A stretch of 64,000 bases of DNA from contig DATGEO010000074.1 of the NCBI GenBank assembly GCA_035310015.1, forward strand, positions 1-64,000, written 5' to 3'. Position numbers and translations under genes: made by a program. Shown one piece after another: positions 29,374 through 38,243 of this stretch (the stretch's first letter is position 1; each line of letters begins with the position of its first letter). The notes below the pieces were generated by a model that saw only the letters and a program-made list of their open reading frames with translations, did no database searches and was not told the DNA's origin. The stretch comes from DATGEO01 sp035310015. Its GTDB lineage: Bacteria > Chloroflexota > Dormibacteria > Dormibacterales > Dormibacteraceae.

Positions 29374-29757
29374 GTGGCTAAGCGCACCGCATCGGCCAAG
29401 AAGCAGGCCCGCGCGGGCGCGCGGCGCACCGTGCGCAACCGCAGCGTGCGCTCGGAGATCAAGACCAGGGTCGTCAAGGCCCGGCGCGCCTTCGCCGAGA
29501 GCCCCGTGGCCCAGTCCGACCGTGTCGCGATCACCGTCGACGCCATCCGCGCCCTCGACCGCGCGGCGGCGAAGGGCATAGTGCACCGCAACAACGCGGC
29601 TCGGCGCAAGGCCCGGTTGATGCGGCAGCTGGTGAAGCTCGGCGGCGCGACCGCCCCCGCTCCCAAGCCCGCGGCCACCGGCCGGGGAAAGCGCCGCGCG
29701 GCGCCGGCCGCGGCGGCAGCGCCCGCGGCGCCGGCGAAGAAGAGCCCGAAGAAGTAG
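29374..29757 (+). CDS. rpsT: 30S ribosomal protein bS20 with basic C-terminal extension
   Basis: bS20 binds 16S rRNA early in small-subunit assembly. From GTG 29374 it is 127 residues. The first ~85 (AKRTASAKKQARAGARRTVRNRSVRSEIKT through KGIVHRNNAARRKARLMRQL) match the family; the last ~40 are an Ala/Pro/Lys tail not usual for bS20. The open frame upstream to 29293 crosses the promoter and is rejected. Confidence 0.9.
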   Translation: MAKRTASAKKQARAGARRTVRNRSVRSEIKTRVVKARRAFAESPVAQSDRVAITVDAIRALDRAAAKGIVHRNNAARRKARLMRQLVKLGGATAPAPKPAATGRGKRRAAPAAAAAPAAPAKKSPKK

Positions 29758-29775
29758 CCGGTCTGAATCTCTCTC

Positions 29776-30723
29776 CTAAGAGAGCTTCGTCAGCAGCACG
29801 TCGAGGCCGAGCTCCGCGTCTACCTGCCCGGACTTGACCTCCCACTCGTAGTCGCGGATCGCCCGGAGCGCGCCTTCCAGCCGGTCCGGGCTGACGTCGC
29901 GCGCGGTTTCGAACGCCTTTTGGACCACGAAGGAATGCTCCGAGAGGTCGGCCTGCATCTCCGACAGCGATTCGCCACGGTCCTGGCGCGCCCGGACCTC
30001 GAGCACCAGCGCGACGTGGCGCGCCATGCGGTAGGCGACCAGCGTCGGCTGCACTCCGGAGCGGGCGAGGTTGCGCGCGACGGCCCACGCATGAGCCGTC
30101 GGGCGGGGCAGCAGGTTGTCGGTGAGCCGGAAGATCTCGTCCTCCCGTCCGCCCGCGAGCAGCTCGGTGATGGCTTCGCCGGTGAGCTGCGCTCCCGACG
30201 CTTTGTAGGCGGCGAGCTTCTGCAGCTCGGAATCGATGACGCCAAGGTCGGGCGGCGTCACGCGGGTCACGGCTGCGGCCACCTGGCGGCCGAGTCCCAA
30301 CTCCTCGGCGCGCCTCGCGGTCCAGTCGCCGAGAGCGCGGCCCTTGAGGCGCGCGGACTCCTCCGCCCGGCCGCCGGCGGCGGTCACAGCCTTGACGAGC
30401 TTGTTCGAGGGGCTGAGCCTGCCGGCCACCGTGATCAAAAGGCGTGTGGTGGACGGCACCTCGGCCAGCGCCGGCGCCAGGCTCTCGGCGCGCGCGGGCG
30501 CAACGCTGCGTACCCAGACGGCGCGATAGGGATCCAGGAACGGCGCCTGCAGGACGGCGTCCTGGAGACGGCCGGCCGTCAGCCCGGCCGCCTCGATCGG
30601 CTCGAACCCGAAGTCCGAGACCAGCTCTCGCTGCCAGCCGGCCACGAGGGCGCGCGCCTTTTCCTCGACGAGGAAGCGCTCCTCGCCGTGAAGAAGGACC
30701 ACGGACGCGCCCACCTTGGCCAT
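29776..30723 (-). CDS. holA: DNA polymerase III subunit delta
   Basis: 315-residue clamp-loader subunit. The N-terminal RecA-like fold opens with VVLLHGEERFLVEEKARALV, the middle includes VWVRSV and LLITVAGRLSPSNKLVKAV, and the C-terminal collar contains GREDEIFRLTDNLL and LVAYRMARHVALVLEVRA. It follows comEC by 21 bp. A TAGGAT box 6 nt before its ATG suggests its own leaderless transcript as well. Confidence 0.9.
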   Translation of the reverse strand: MAKVGASVVLLHGEERFLVEEKARALVAGWQRELVSDFGFEPIEAAGLTAGRLQDAVLQAPFLDPYRAVWVRSVAPARAESLAPALAEVPSTTRLLITVAGRLSPSNKLVKAVTAAGGRAEESARLKGRALGDWTARRAEELGLGRQVAAAVTRVTPPDLGVIDSELQKLAAYKASGAQLTGEAITELLAGGREDEIFRLTDNLLPRPTAHAWAVARNLARSGVQPTLVAYRMARHVALVLEVRARQDRGESLSEMQADLSEHSFVVQKAFETARDVSPDRLEGALRAIRDYEWEVKSGQVDAELGLDVLLTKLS

Positions 30724-30729
30724 CGCTCG

Positions 30730-30735
30730 ATCCTA
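30730..30735 (-). promoter_or_regulatory. Candidate -10 box for leaderless holA mRNA
   Basis: TAGGAT on the minus strand, 6 nt before the ATG at 30723, in the comEC-holA gap. Confidence 0.4.
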
Positions 30736-30744
30736 GTTGACGGG

Positions 30745-32961
30745 TTACATCGGCACGGAGATCGTCCCCTCCTGGTCGGTGCGCAGGACGCTCGGCGGCA
30801 TGCCGAGCGCGAGGCGTCCCGACGCGAGCGACGCCAACAGCTGCGGCTCACCGATGGCGGCCTCGATGTCCGGCGAGAGGCCGGCCTGCCCGCCGCTGGG
30901 CAGGAGCAGGTAGGTGCACGGTCCGCGAAGGCGCGCGGCGGCGACGGTCTGGGCGTCGGCATCCATGTCGCTGAGGTCGCAGAAGCTGCGGCCCGAAGGC
31001 CCGACCGCTCGCAACGCGAGGTCGGCGGCGCCGACGACCTCCCCGGGCGCCCCGGCTTCAGGGGCCAGCACCTCCAGCCGGAAACCGGCCACGGTGATGG
31101 TGTCGCCTGCCAGCAGGCGAGCGATTCGCGCGCCGCGGGCCGCGGCGTTCAGCGCAGTGGTGCGCCACGCGGTGCCGGGAAACTGCACATCGGGCAGCAG
31201 GACGGCGTTGGTCGCCCGGGCGAACCCGGCGAAGCCGCCGACGTGGCCCTGGGACGGAGCCGTGATCACGATGGCGCTGAGCTTCGTCTGCCAGGGGGGA
31301 ACGAGCTGGCCGAGCTCGTCGGCGAGCCGGCTGGGGCTCGGGCCGGCGTCGATCAGGAGCGCGCCCCCGGGCCCGTGCAGCAGCACGGCTTGCCCGTTGC
31401 CCACCGCCATGACGCTTGCCTGGGCCGGCTGCTCCATCCACATTCCCGCCGCGAACGTCGCGATGGCCAGCGGGGCGGCGATCGAGGTCACCAGGGCGAG
31501 GCGGCGCGGTTGACCGCGGAGGTGGCCGGCGCCGATCGCCGGGCCGATGCCGGCGTAATAGGCCATGCCCGCCCAGGTGGGAAAGCGCGGAATCGGAATG
31601 GCCGCGCCGGGGATGCGCGCCAGCAGGTACGCGACCTGTTCGGTATAGGCGAGCAGGCCGGCCAACGGGTAGCCGAGCGTGCGGGCGAGCTCAGGAACGA
31701 TCGAGAGCGGTCCGACGAGCAGGCCGATCGCCACCAGCGCCGGGAGGATCGGCAGGGCGAGCGCGTTGGCGACGGGTCCGATGGGCGAGAAGAGGTGGAA
31801 GTCCATCGCCATCATCGGCAGCGTGCCGACCTGAGCGGCGCAGGTGACCGCGAACGGCTCGCGCAAGATGCTGGGCATCCACCGCAGCCGGCGCTCGACC
31901 GCGGGAGTGAGCAGGATGATCGCCGCGGTGCCGGCGAACGACAGCTGGAAGCCTACGTCCCACGCCAGCTCGGGACGCCAGCCCAGCATCGCCGCCGCTG
32001 TCACGGCCAGCGACGTCCACACGTGCGCCGGGCGCCCGGCGCTCTGCGCCGCGATGGCGAGTCCGCCCATGATCGAGGCGCGAACCGCGGCGGGCGTGGC
32101 ACCGCCCACGACCGCGTACATGCCGACCAGCGCCAGCGCGGGCCAGGTCGCATGACGGCCGAGGAGAGGCCGCAGCGCAGCCTGCACGATCCTGGCGAAG
32201 ACGGCGACCTTCAGGCCGCTGAGCACGAGCAGGTGCACGAGGCCGGTGGCGATGAGCGCGTTCTCGAGGTCGGGCGGAATTCCCTGCCGTATGCCCAGCA
32301 CGATCCCGAGCAGGACCGCGGAATGCGGAGGCGGCAGCGCCGCGTCCACCGCGGAAACGAACCACGCGCGCACGCTCGCCGCCGCACGCAGAAGGCCGCC
32401 GCTGCCGCGCGTCACGTCGAAGGTCGTCGCGAACAGCTCGAGGTACGCATTGCGCTGCGCGAAGTACGCGCGGCGGTCGAACGCCGGCAGGTCTTTGGGC
32501 AGCTCGAGCTTGCCCACGGCCTGGACCTGGTCGCCGTAGGCGACGACCTCCGGACCGCGCCAGCGCACCATCAGGTTGCCGATGTCGCTGATCGCCATGC
32601 CATCGACGACCACGGCGCGCGGCTCGACCAGGACCTCGGCGCCACCGCCGGCGGGCCGGCTGTCGTCGGCGACCCGACCGGCGAGGACGGCGATATGGCC
32701 CGCCACCGCCGCCGCTCTCGGCGCCGCGCTCGGATCCGTGGCCGGGAGCTCGGCGCGGCCGACCCCGAGCAGCGAGGCCGACAGGGCGAGGGCGACGAGC
32801 GCGGGCCGAGTGACAAGCGCGAGTCCAGCGACCGGAACCGCCAGCGCGAGGGCGATCGTCCCCAGCACGGGCTGAGCGGGCAGCAGCACCACCGCCGCGG
32901 CCACGGCGGCGCACCAGGCCAGTGCGACCACGAAAGCGGGCAGCCGCGCGACCGCGCTCAA
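30745..32961 (-). CDS. comEC: ComEC/Rec2-type DNA uptake channel with degenerate metallo-beta-lactamase domain
   Basis: 738 residues. N-terminal helices and DUF4131 domain, then the Competence membrane core (LVHLLVLSGLKVAVFARIV, about 245-265, on), then a C-terminal beta-lactamase-like domain from about 520. In this last domain the usual HxHxDH metal motif reads TAPSQGHVGG, and the later GDxE-type ligand reads DLSDMDAD. The nuclease site therefore seems lost although the fold remains. It overlaps comEA by 4 bp and should move single-stranded DNA across the membrane. Confidence 0.88.
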   Translation of the reverse strand: MSAVARLPAFVVALAWCAAVAAAVVLLPAQPVLGTIALALAVPVAGLALVTRPALVALALSASLLGVGRAELPATDPSAAPRAAAVAGHIAVLAGRVADDSRPAGGGAEVLVEPRAVVVDGMAISDIGNLMVRWRGPEVVAYGDQVQAVGKLELPKDLPAFDRRAYFAQRNAYLELFATTFDVTRGSGGLLRAAASVRAWFVSAVDAALPPPHSAVLLGIVLGIRQGIPPDLENALIATGLVHLLVLSGLKVAVFARIVQAALRPLLGRHATWPALALVGMYAVVGGATPAAVRASIMGGLAIAAQSAGRPAHVWTSLAVTAAAMLGWRPELAWDVGFQLSFAGTAAIILLTPAVERRLRWMPSILREPFAVTCAAQVGTLPMMAMDFHLFSPIGPVANALALPILPALVAIGLLVGPLSIVPELARTLGYPLAGLLAYTEQVAYLLARIPGAAIPIPRFPTWAGMAYYAGIGPAIGAGHLRGQPRRLALVTSIAAPLAIATFAAGMWMEQPAQASVMAVGNGQAVLLHGPGGALLIDAGPSPSRLADELGQLVPPWQTKLSAIVITAPSQGHVGGFAGFARATNAVLLPDVQFPGTAWRTTALNAAARGARIARLLAGDTITVAGFRLEVLAPEAGAPGEVVGAADLALRAVGPSGRSFCDLSDMDADAQTVAAARLRGPCTYLLLPSGGQAGLSPDIEAAIGEPQLLASLASGRLALGMPPSVLRTDQEGTISVPM

Positions 32962-33530
32962 AGCGTCAAGTAGCGCCGGGCGATCACGAAATCGGCCTCG
33001 CTCATACCCAGCACCTCGACAAGCTCGCGGATGTTCTGGAACCCGCCGAAGTTGGTGCGGTAGTCGATGACCTCTTCGGCCAGCGCCGTCGTGAAGCCGG
33101 GCACGACCTCGAGCTCCTCGAGGGTCGCGGTGTTGAGGTTGGTGCGCGTGATGACCGTGCCACCGGTCGTCTTCACGAACGGCACCTTGATCTGCTCGCC
33201 GTCCCTGAGCCGTCCGGCGAGGTCGGGCAGGCGCGCCGGATCGGCGGTCGCGAGCAGCCCGCCGGCGGCGGCGATGGCGTCATACACGCGATCGCCTCGC
33301 TTCATGCGATAGAGGCCTGGATGGTTGACGGCGCCGATGACGTCGATGAGCAGGCCCGTCGGTGCGGGTGCGCCGAGATCGGCGATCACCGGCGCCTGCT
33401 GGGCCGCGACTGCCCCGCCTGCCGACGCGTACGCGAAGGCGGCCGCAACCATGCCGGCGGCCAGCAGCACGGGAATGACGAGGGCGATCACGCGCGTGCC
33501 GCCCGGGACGAACGTGATGAGCTTGCGCAT
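32958..33530 (-). CDS. comEA: ComEA-like DNA-binding competence protein
   Basis: 190 residues: one N-terminal membrane helix (about 13-40), an SLBB domain (IDVIGAVNHPGLYRMKRGDRVYDAIAAAGG), and C-terminal helix-hairpin-helix repeats (TRTNLNTATLEELEVVPGFTTALAEEVIDYR) that bind incoming DNA outside the membrane. It heads the comEA-comEC unit. Its ATG has TAGCCT 6 nt upstream and a 16-bp element further up that also precedes the PLD lipoprotein gene. Confidence 0.9.
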   Translation of the reverse strand: MRKLITFVPGGTRVIALVIPVLLAAGMVAAAFAYASAGGAVAAQQAPVIADLGAPAPTGLLIDVIGAVNHPGLYRMKRGDRVYDAIAAAGGLLATADPARLPDLAGRLRDGEQIKVPFVKTTGGTVITRTNLNTATLEELEVVPGFTTALAEEVIDYRTNFGGFQNIRELVEVLGMSEADFVIARRYLTL

Positions 33531-33536
33531 GCGCCG

Positions 33537-33542
33537 AGGCTA
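33537..33542 (-). promoter_or_regulatory. Candidate -10 box of comEA
   Basis: TAGCCT, 6 nt before the ATG at 33530. The block TAGCCTSGGCGC is shared with the PLD gene promoter. Confidence 0.45.
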
Positions 33543-33563
33543 AGAAGCCGGGGCGCGCGAGGG

Positions 33564-33579
33564 AACCCTGCCTGTTAAG
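33564..33579 (-). promoter_or_regulatory. Shared upstream element CTTAACAGGCAGGGTT (comEA copy)
   Basis: This 16-bp sequence is identical to 48357-48372 upstream of the PLD gene. In both, TTAACA is followed by exactly 30 nt and then TAGCCT. It is likely an activator site or an unusual promoter element. Confidence 0.6.
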
Positions 33580-33591
33580 GCGCCTTGGTCT

Positions 33592-36500
33592 TTACTCGAC
33601 GGGGGCGCCGGCGGCAACCGCACGGTCGCCATCGACGGCGACCCGCTCCGGCTCCGAAAGCCTGTAGCCCTGCGCCGGCACGACCTCGCGCACGCGGCGT
33701 GCCGCTCTGGCGTACGCGTCCGCTTCCGACGCCGCGCCCTCGGCGCGCACTCCGATGCGCACCTTGGCCGTCCCGGCGACCGGCTCCACGGTCATTCCGC
33801 TCTTCGTCAACGCGTCGAGGACGCGGCGATCGCCTGGATGCCCCGGCTCGGGCTCGAGGGTCACGCTGAACGCGTAGGCGCGGGCCGGTGCCGGGACCGG
33901 CACCGGCGGTGCCGCCGCGCGCAGCCCGATGGGCTTGAAGCGCCGGTCCTCCGCGGCGTCGAGCATCGCGTCCAGGTCAGCCGTCGAGCGGCGGCCCGCG
34001 ATGCGCGCGGCGAGCGAGTACAGGACCGGCACCAGGATCAGCGTCAGGACCGTGCTCGTGAACAGGCCGCCGATGACCACGATCGCCAGCGGCCGGCTGA
34101 TGAAGGCGCCGCCGACTCCGCCGCCGCCGCCGATCACCGCAAGCGGCACCAGGGCGAGCATCGTCGCGAATGCGGTCATCAGGATCGGCCGCAGGCGGTG
34201 GCGGCCGCCCTCGATGATCGCGTCGTGCAGATTCAGCCCGCGGTCGCGGTACTGCTCCACGAGGTCCAGCAGCACGATCGCGTTGGTGACCACGATGCCG
34301 GTGAGCATCAGGATGCCGATCAGTCCCGGCAGTGACAGCGAGGTGTTGGTGGCGACGAGGGCGATGATCGCGCCGGTCGCGGCGAAGGGAATCGACACGA
34401 GCAGGACCAGCGGCTTGAGCAGCGAGCGGAACGTCGCCACCATGATCAGGTAGACGAGACCGATCGCCGCCAGCAGCGCGAGCGCGAACTGCTGCAGCAC
34501 CGTCGAGAGCTGGGCGAACACGCCGCCGGTGGAGATCGACGCGCCTGCGGGCAGCGTCATGCCGGCGAGGGCGTTGCTCACGTCGGTTTGAACGGCGCGC
34601 GTGTCGTTGGCGGTGATGGTGCCGGTGATCGTCGCGTCGCGGTCGCCGTTGACGCGACTGACGGTTTGCGGCCCGGTGACCTCCTGGATCGTCGCCAGCG
34701 TCGAAAGCGGAACGATCCCGTTCGCGGTCGGAATCGGCAGCACCGACAGCGCAGCGGCGGTGTCGGCTGTACCCGGAGGCAGCTCGACGCGCACCTGCAT
34801 CGTGCCCTGCGGCAGGTTCGCCTGCGCCGCGACCTGGCCGTTGACCTGCTGCGCCACGATCGCGGCCAGGGTCTGCACCGTCAGGCCGGAAGCGGCGAGC
34901 TTGTCGGTGGGAACGAGCTGATACTGGGGCTTGGACGCGACCAGGTTCGACTTCAGCTCGGCGAGGCCGTGCACGTTCGCGAGCGTCGCCAGCACCGCGT
35001 CGTTGGCCGTCTGCAGCGTCGCCGGATCCGGCGCGCGGACGTCCACCTGCATCTGGCTGCTCGACGCGTTGGAGCTGTTCTGCGCCTGGCCGACCTGGAT
35101 CTTGGCCGGGCCGCCGTAGGACGAGAGCGCGTGCTCCACGCCCGCGAGCGTGCTGTCGTAGGTGCCGCTCTGCACGAGCACGAGCACCGTCGCCTGCGTC
35201 GGGTCGGCCGGCACGGTCCCCGGCGGCGCAAACGGATCGGCCTCGCCGCCGACCGTCGCCTGGTACGCGGACACCCCCGGCACTCCCGCGATGAGCGCCT
35301 CGACCTTCTGCGTCTCGACGTCGGTGTCGGTCAGCGTCGTGTTCGCGGGCATCGTGATGCTGATCGGGAAGGTCGGACTCGACGACTGGTCCAGCAGGTT
35401 CACACGCAAGAGCGGGATGAGGGCCATCGAGGCGATGAAGAACGCCGCCGCGGCGGTGAGCGTGATGAGCCGGTGGCCGGTCGCCCACTGGATCACGGGG
35501 GCATACACGCGCTGCATCCAGTTCCACTGCAGGCGGCGCTCCGCGCCTTCGGCCTTGATCGCAGGCAGCAGGCGCGCCGCCAGCAGCGGCACGACCGTCA
35601 CGGCGACCACGAGGGAGGCGAGCAGCGCGACCACGACCGTCAGCGCGAAGGGGCGGAAGAAGCTGCCGGCGATGCCGGTCAGGAAGGCGATGGGCAGGAA
35701 CACGCCGACCGTCGTCAGCGTCGACGAAGCAACGGCGGTGATGATCTCGCGCGCGCCCGTGTAGGCGGCGACGAGCGGTTTCTCGCCCTCGCTGACGTGG
35801 CGGCTGATGTTCTCGAGGACGACGATCGAGTCGTCCACGACCCGGCCGATCGCGACCATCATCCCGCCGAGCGTGAGGATGTTCAGCGTGATGCCCTGCC
35901 ACCACAGCACGATCAGCGCCACCAGCAGCGAGAGGGGAATCGAGATCGCGGCCACGACCGTGGCGCGGGCGCTGCGAAGGAACACGAAGATGACCAGCAC
36001 CGCGAACACCGCGCCCGCCAGGCCTTCGCGAAGGATGTCCGAGATCGCCTGAGTGATGGGCGTGGCCTGGTCGGAGATCGACTGCATGGTCACCCCGTGG
36101 CCGATCGAGGACTTGATGCCCGGCAGCGCGGCCCACACCTCGTTGGCGACCGTCACGGTGTTGGCGTTGGGCGATTTGATGATCCGCAGCCCGATGCTCG
36201 GCTTGCCGTTGGTGCGGGTGATCGTGTCCGCGGGAACTGACATGACCTGCACGGTCCCGAGATCGCCCACCGTGAGCGGCGCAGCCGGCGGCGGCGGCGA
36301 CTTGGGCGCCGTCTTGGACGTCGTCTTGCCGGTCGGCGCCGGCGCGGATGCGGCCGCGCTCGCCGGCTTGACCACGATCTTGGTGATCTGGTCGAGGCTC
36401 GTGAGCGAGCCCGAGATCTGCAGCGGGATCGTCGCCGAGCCGGACTTCAACGAGCCGATCGACTGCACGATGCTCGCCTGCTGAATCGCGGCGGCGACCT

Positions 36501-37104
36501 GGGTGATGGTCACGCCGTGCGCCGCGAGCTTCAGCGGATCGAGAACGACGTCCACCTCATCGGTGGGCGCGCCGGTGATCACCACCGACGACACGCCCGC
36601 GAGGCCCTTCAGCTTCGGCAGCGCGGCGGTGCGGATCTGCCCGGCGAGGTCGCCGAGCGACTCGTCCGCCGACACCGCGTACGCGAGGATGGGCAGGCTG
36701 TTGGTCGAGAACGTTTGAACCGTCGACGAGGTCGCCTGCGGCGGCAGCAGCGGGCGAACCTGCTGGAGCGCCGTGCCGACGCCCTGGACCGCCGACTTCA
36801 GGTCGACGCCGTCGTGAAACAGCACGATCACGAGCGAGGCGCCCTGGCTCGAGGTCGACTGCACAGTGTCCGCGCCGGAGACGCCCTGCATGGCGCTGGC
36901 CACCGGCACCGTCACCTGCTGGTCGACGATCTCCGGCGATGCGCCCGGATAAGGCGTGATCACGATCACCGCCGGCACCGAGATGTCCGGCAGGAGGTCC
37001 TGCTGCACCTGCGTCGCGGCGTAGATGCCCGCGCTGAACAGGATCACGACCCCGAGCAGCACCACGACCCCAAGCCGAAGCGACAGGCGGGTCACGAAGG
37101 CCAT
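33592..37104 (-). CDS. RND superfamily efflux transporter (AcrB/MdtB-like)
   Basis: 1170 residues with the full RND plan: TM1 (VVVLLGVVILFSAGIYA), periplasmic-type porter domain, TM2-6 with ISIPLSLLVALIVL and MVAIGRVVDDSIVVLENI, a second porter, and TM7-12 with TGIVVTNAIVLLDLVEQYRDRG. A Pro/Ala/Ser/Lys-rich insert occurs near 245-270. The C-terminal ~100 residues after the last helix are an extra soluble domain (two VTLEPEP.../VRIGVRAEG-like halves resembling SIMPL-type segments). No membrane-fusion protein gene is adjacent. A MarR gene lies 4 bp upstream. Confidence 0.9.
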   Translation of the reverse strand: MAFVTRLSLRLGVVVLLGVVILFSAGIYAATQVQQDLLPDISVPAVIVITPYPGASPEIVDQQVTVPVASAMQGVSGADTVQSTSSQGASLVIVLFHDGVDLKSAVQGVGTALQQVRPLLPPQATSSTVQTFSTNSLPILAYAVSADESLGDLAGQIRTAALPKLKGLAGVSSVVITGAPTDEVDVVLDPLKLAAHGVTITQVAAAIQQASIVQSIGSLKSGSATIPLQISGSLTSLDQITKIVVKPASAAASAPAPTGKTTSKTAPKSPPPPAAPLTVGDLGTVQVMSVPADTITRTNGKPSIGLRIIKSPNANTVTVANEVWAALPGIKSSIGHGVTMQSISDQATPITQAISDILREGLAGAVFAVLVIFVFLRSARATVVAAISIPLSLLVALIVLWWQGITLNILTLGGMMVAIGRVVDDSIVVLENISRHVSEGEKPLVAAYTGAREIITAVASSTLTTVGVFLPIAFLTGIAGSFFRPFALTVVVALLASLVVAVTVVPLLAARLLPAIKAEGAERRLQWNWMQRVYAPVIQWATGHRLITLTAAAAFFIASMALIPLLRVNLLDQSSSPTFPISITMPANTTLTDTDVETQKVEALIAGVPGVSAYQATVGGEADPFAPPGTVPADPTQATVLVLVQSGTYDSTLAGVEHALSSYGGPAKIQVGQAQNSSNASSSQMQVDVRAPDPATLQTANDAVLATLANVHGLAELKSNLVASKPQYQLVPTDKLAASGLTVQTLAAIVAQQVNGQVAAQANLPQGTMQVRVELPPGTADTAAALSVLPIPTANGIVPLSTLATIQEVTGPQTVSRVNGDRDATITGTITANDTRAVQTDVSNALAGMTLPAGASISTGGVFAQLSTVLQQFALALLAAIGLVYLIMVATFRSLLKPLVLLVSIPFAATGAIIALVATNTSLSLPGLIGILMLTGIVVTNAIVLLDLVEQYRDRGLNLHDAIIEGGRHRLRPILMTAFATMLALVPLAVIGGGGGVGGAFISRPLAIVVIGGLFTSTVLTLILVPVLYSLAARIAGRRSTADLDAMLDAAEDRRFKPIGLRAAAPPVPVPAPARAYAFSVTLEPEPGHPGDRRVLDALTKSGMTVEPVAGTAKVRIGVRAEGAASEADAYARAARRVREVVPAQGYRLSEPERVAVDGDRAVAAGAPVE

Positions 37105-37108
37105 CGAA

Positions 37109-37576
37109 TCAGGCCTTCCGCCGGGACCTGTCCGTCGCGGCGACGACGTCGATCATCAGCTCTCGGAACCGGGCCTGCTCCCGCGCAGACAGCTGCGCAA
37201 AGGCGGCCGGCGGGTCGTAGAGGCGGTCGAGCAGCCTCTGCCGTGTGCGCCGGCCCTTGGAGGTGACCACGAGCACGTTGACGCGGCGGTCGTCCGGGTT
37301 GGCCTGGCGCACGACGAGACCGGCCTCCTCGAGGCGGTCCGTGGGGTCGACGACCGTGGACGGCGTGCAGTGCAGGCGCGCCGAAAGCTCCTTTTGCGAG
37401 ATCGGGTGCTCGGGGTCGAGCTGGACCAGGGTCCAGGCCGCCACCGGCGAGATGCCGGCCGCCGCCGCCGCCTCGTTGACCCGCAGCTCCCAGCCGCGAA
37501 GCGACTCGACCACGAGCGCCCAGAGCTCGTGCGCCGACGTCGGGAACTCGTAGCCGGGGACCAGCTGCTCGGTCAC
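37109..37576 (-). CDS. MarR family regulator of the RND pump
   Basis: 155 residues from GTG 37576 (TEQLVPGYEFPTSAHELWALVVESL), which has TAGACT 7 nt upstream; a longer frame reaches 37633. The winged helix includes ISQKELSARLHCTPSTVVDPTDRLEEAGLVVRQANPDDRRVNVLVVTSKG. It is co-transcribed with the RND gene and divergent from yceI, so it probably represses the pump and perhaps yceI. Confidence 0.85.
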   Translation of the reverse strand: MTEQLVPGYEFPTSAHELWALVVESLRGWELRVNEAAAAAGISPVAAWTLVQLDPEHPISQKELSARLHCTPSTVVDPTDRLEEAGLVVRQANPDDRRVNVLVVTSKGRRTRQRLLDRLYDPPAAFAQLSAREQARFRELMIDVVAATDRSRRKA

Positions 37577-37583
37577 CGGCGCG

Positions 37584-37589
37584 AGTCTA
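37584..37589 (-). promoter_or_regulatory. Candidate -10 box for leaderless marR-type mRNA
   Basis: TAGACT, 7 nt before GTG 37576. It favours this start over the upstream ATG at 37633. Confidence 0.4.
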
Positions 37590-37695
37590 GCGCCAGCCAA
37601 TCCATATCGCGTAGAAATAGATGGAGTACCCAACTAGTTCCCTTATCGACGATAGCGATCGTCCCTCGTGGGAAACACGCTCAAGGAGAAAGGCT

Positions 37696-38241
37696 ATGGG
37701 GACGTGGAAGTTCGATCCGATGCACACGCAGGTCGAGTTCTCGGCGAAGCACCTGGGGATGATGACCGTGCGGGGACACTTTGCCGAGGTCACCGCCGGA
37801 GGCCACATCGACCCCGAGCACCCGGAGAAGTCGGCCGTCGAGGCCACGATCAACACGGCGAGCATCCGGACTCACGACGAGAGGCGCGACAGCGACCTTC
37901 GCTCGTCCAACTTCCTCGAGATCGACAAGTTCCCGACCATGACGTTCAAGAGCACGAAGATCGAGCGCGTCGCCGATGACAGGCTGAAGGTGACAGGTGA
38001 CCTCACCATCAAGGGCACCACCAGGCCGGTGACTCTCGACCTCGTCAAGTACGGCGAGTTCAACGACCCGATGATGGGTCACCGCATCGGCTACGCGGCT
38101 CAGACCCAGATCAACCGGCGCGACTTCGGGATGACCTTTGACATGATGCGGGACGGCAAGTTCATCGTCAGCAACGAGATCCAGATCAACATCGAGGGCG
38201 AGCTCGTCGAGGCGCAGGAAGCCGTGGAAGGCGCCGCCTGA
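37696..38241 (+). CDS. YceI family lipid-binding protein
   Basis: 181 residues from ATG 37696, with AAGGAG 7 nt upstream. The lipocalin-like barrel is typical: TWKFDPMHTQVEFSAKHLGMMTVRGHFAEV, FLEIDKFPTMTFKST, and LTIKGTTRPVTLDL. There is no signal peptide, so it is likely cytoplasmic. YceI proteins bind polyisoprenoids or amphiphiles. A LUD-domain gene follows after 2 bp. Confidence 0.92.
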   Translation: MGTWKFDPMHTQVEFSAKHLGMMTVRGHFAEVTAGGHIDPEHPEKSAVEATINTASIRTHDERRDSDLRSSNFLEIDKFPTMTFKSTKIERVADDRLKVTGDLTIKGTTRPVTLDLVKYGEFNDPMMGHRIGYAAQTQINRRDFGMTFDMMRDGKFIVSNEIQINIEGELVEAQEAVEGAA

Positions 38242-38243
38242 AG

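Noticed and set aside
29920..32973. Very long open frame (about 1017 codons) on the plus strand
   Set aside because: It is antisense to holA and comEC, whose products have clear family motifs; the antisense translation is Arg/Gly/Ala-rich with no domain, as expected in GC-rich DNA.
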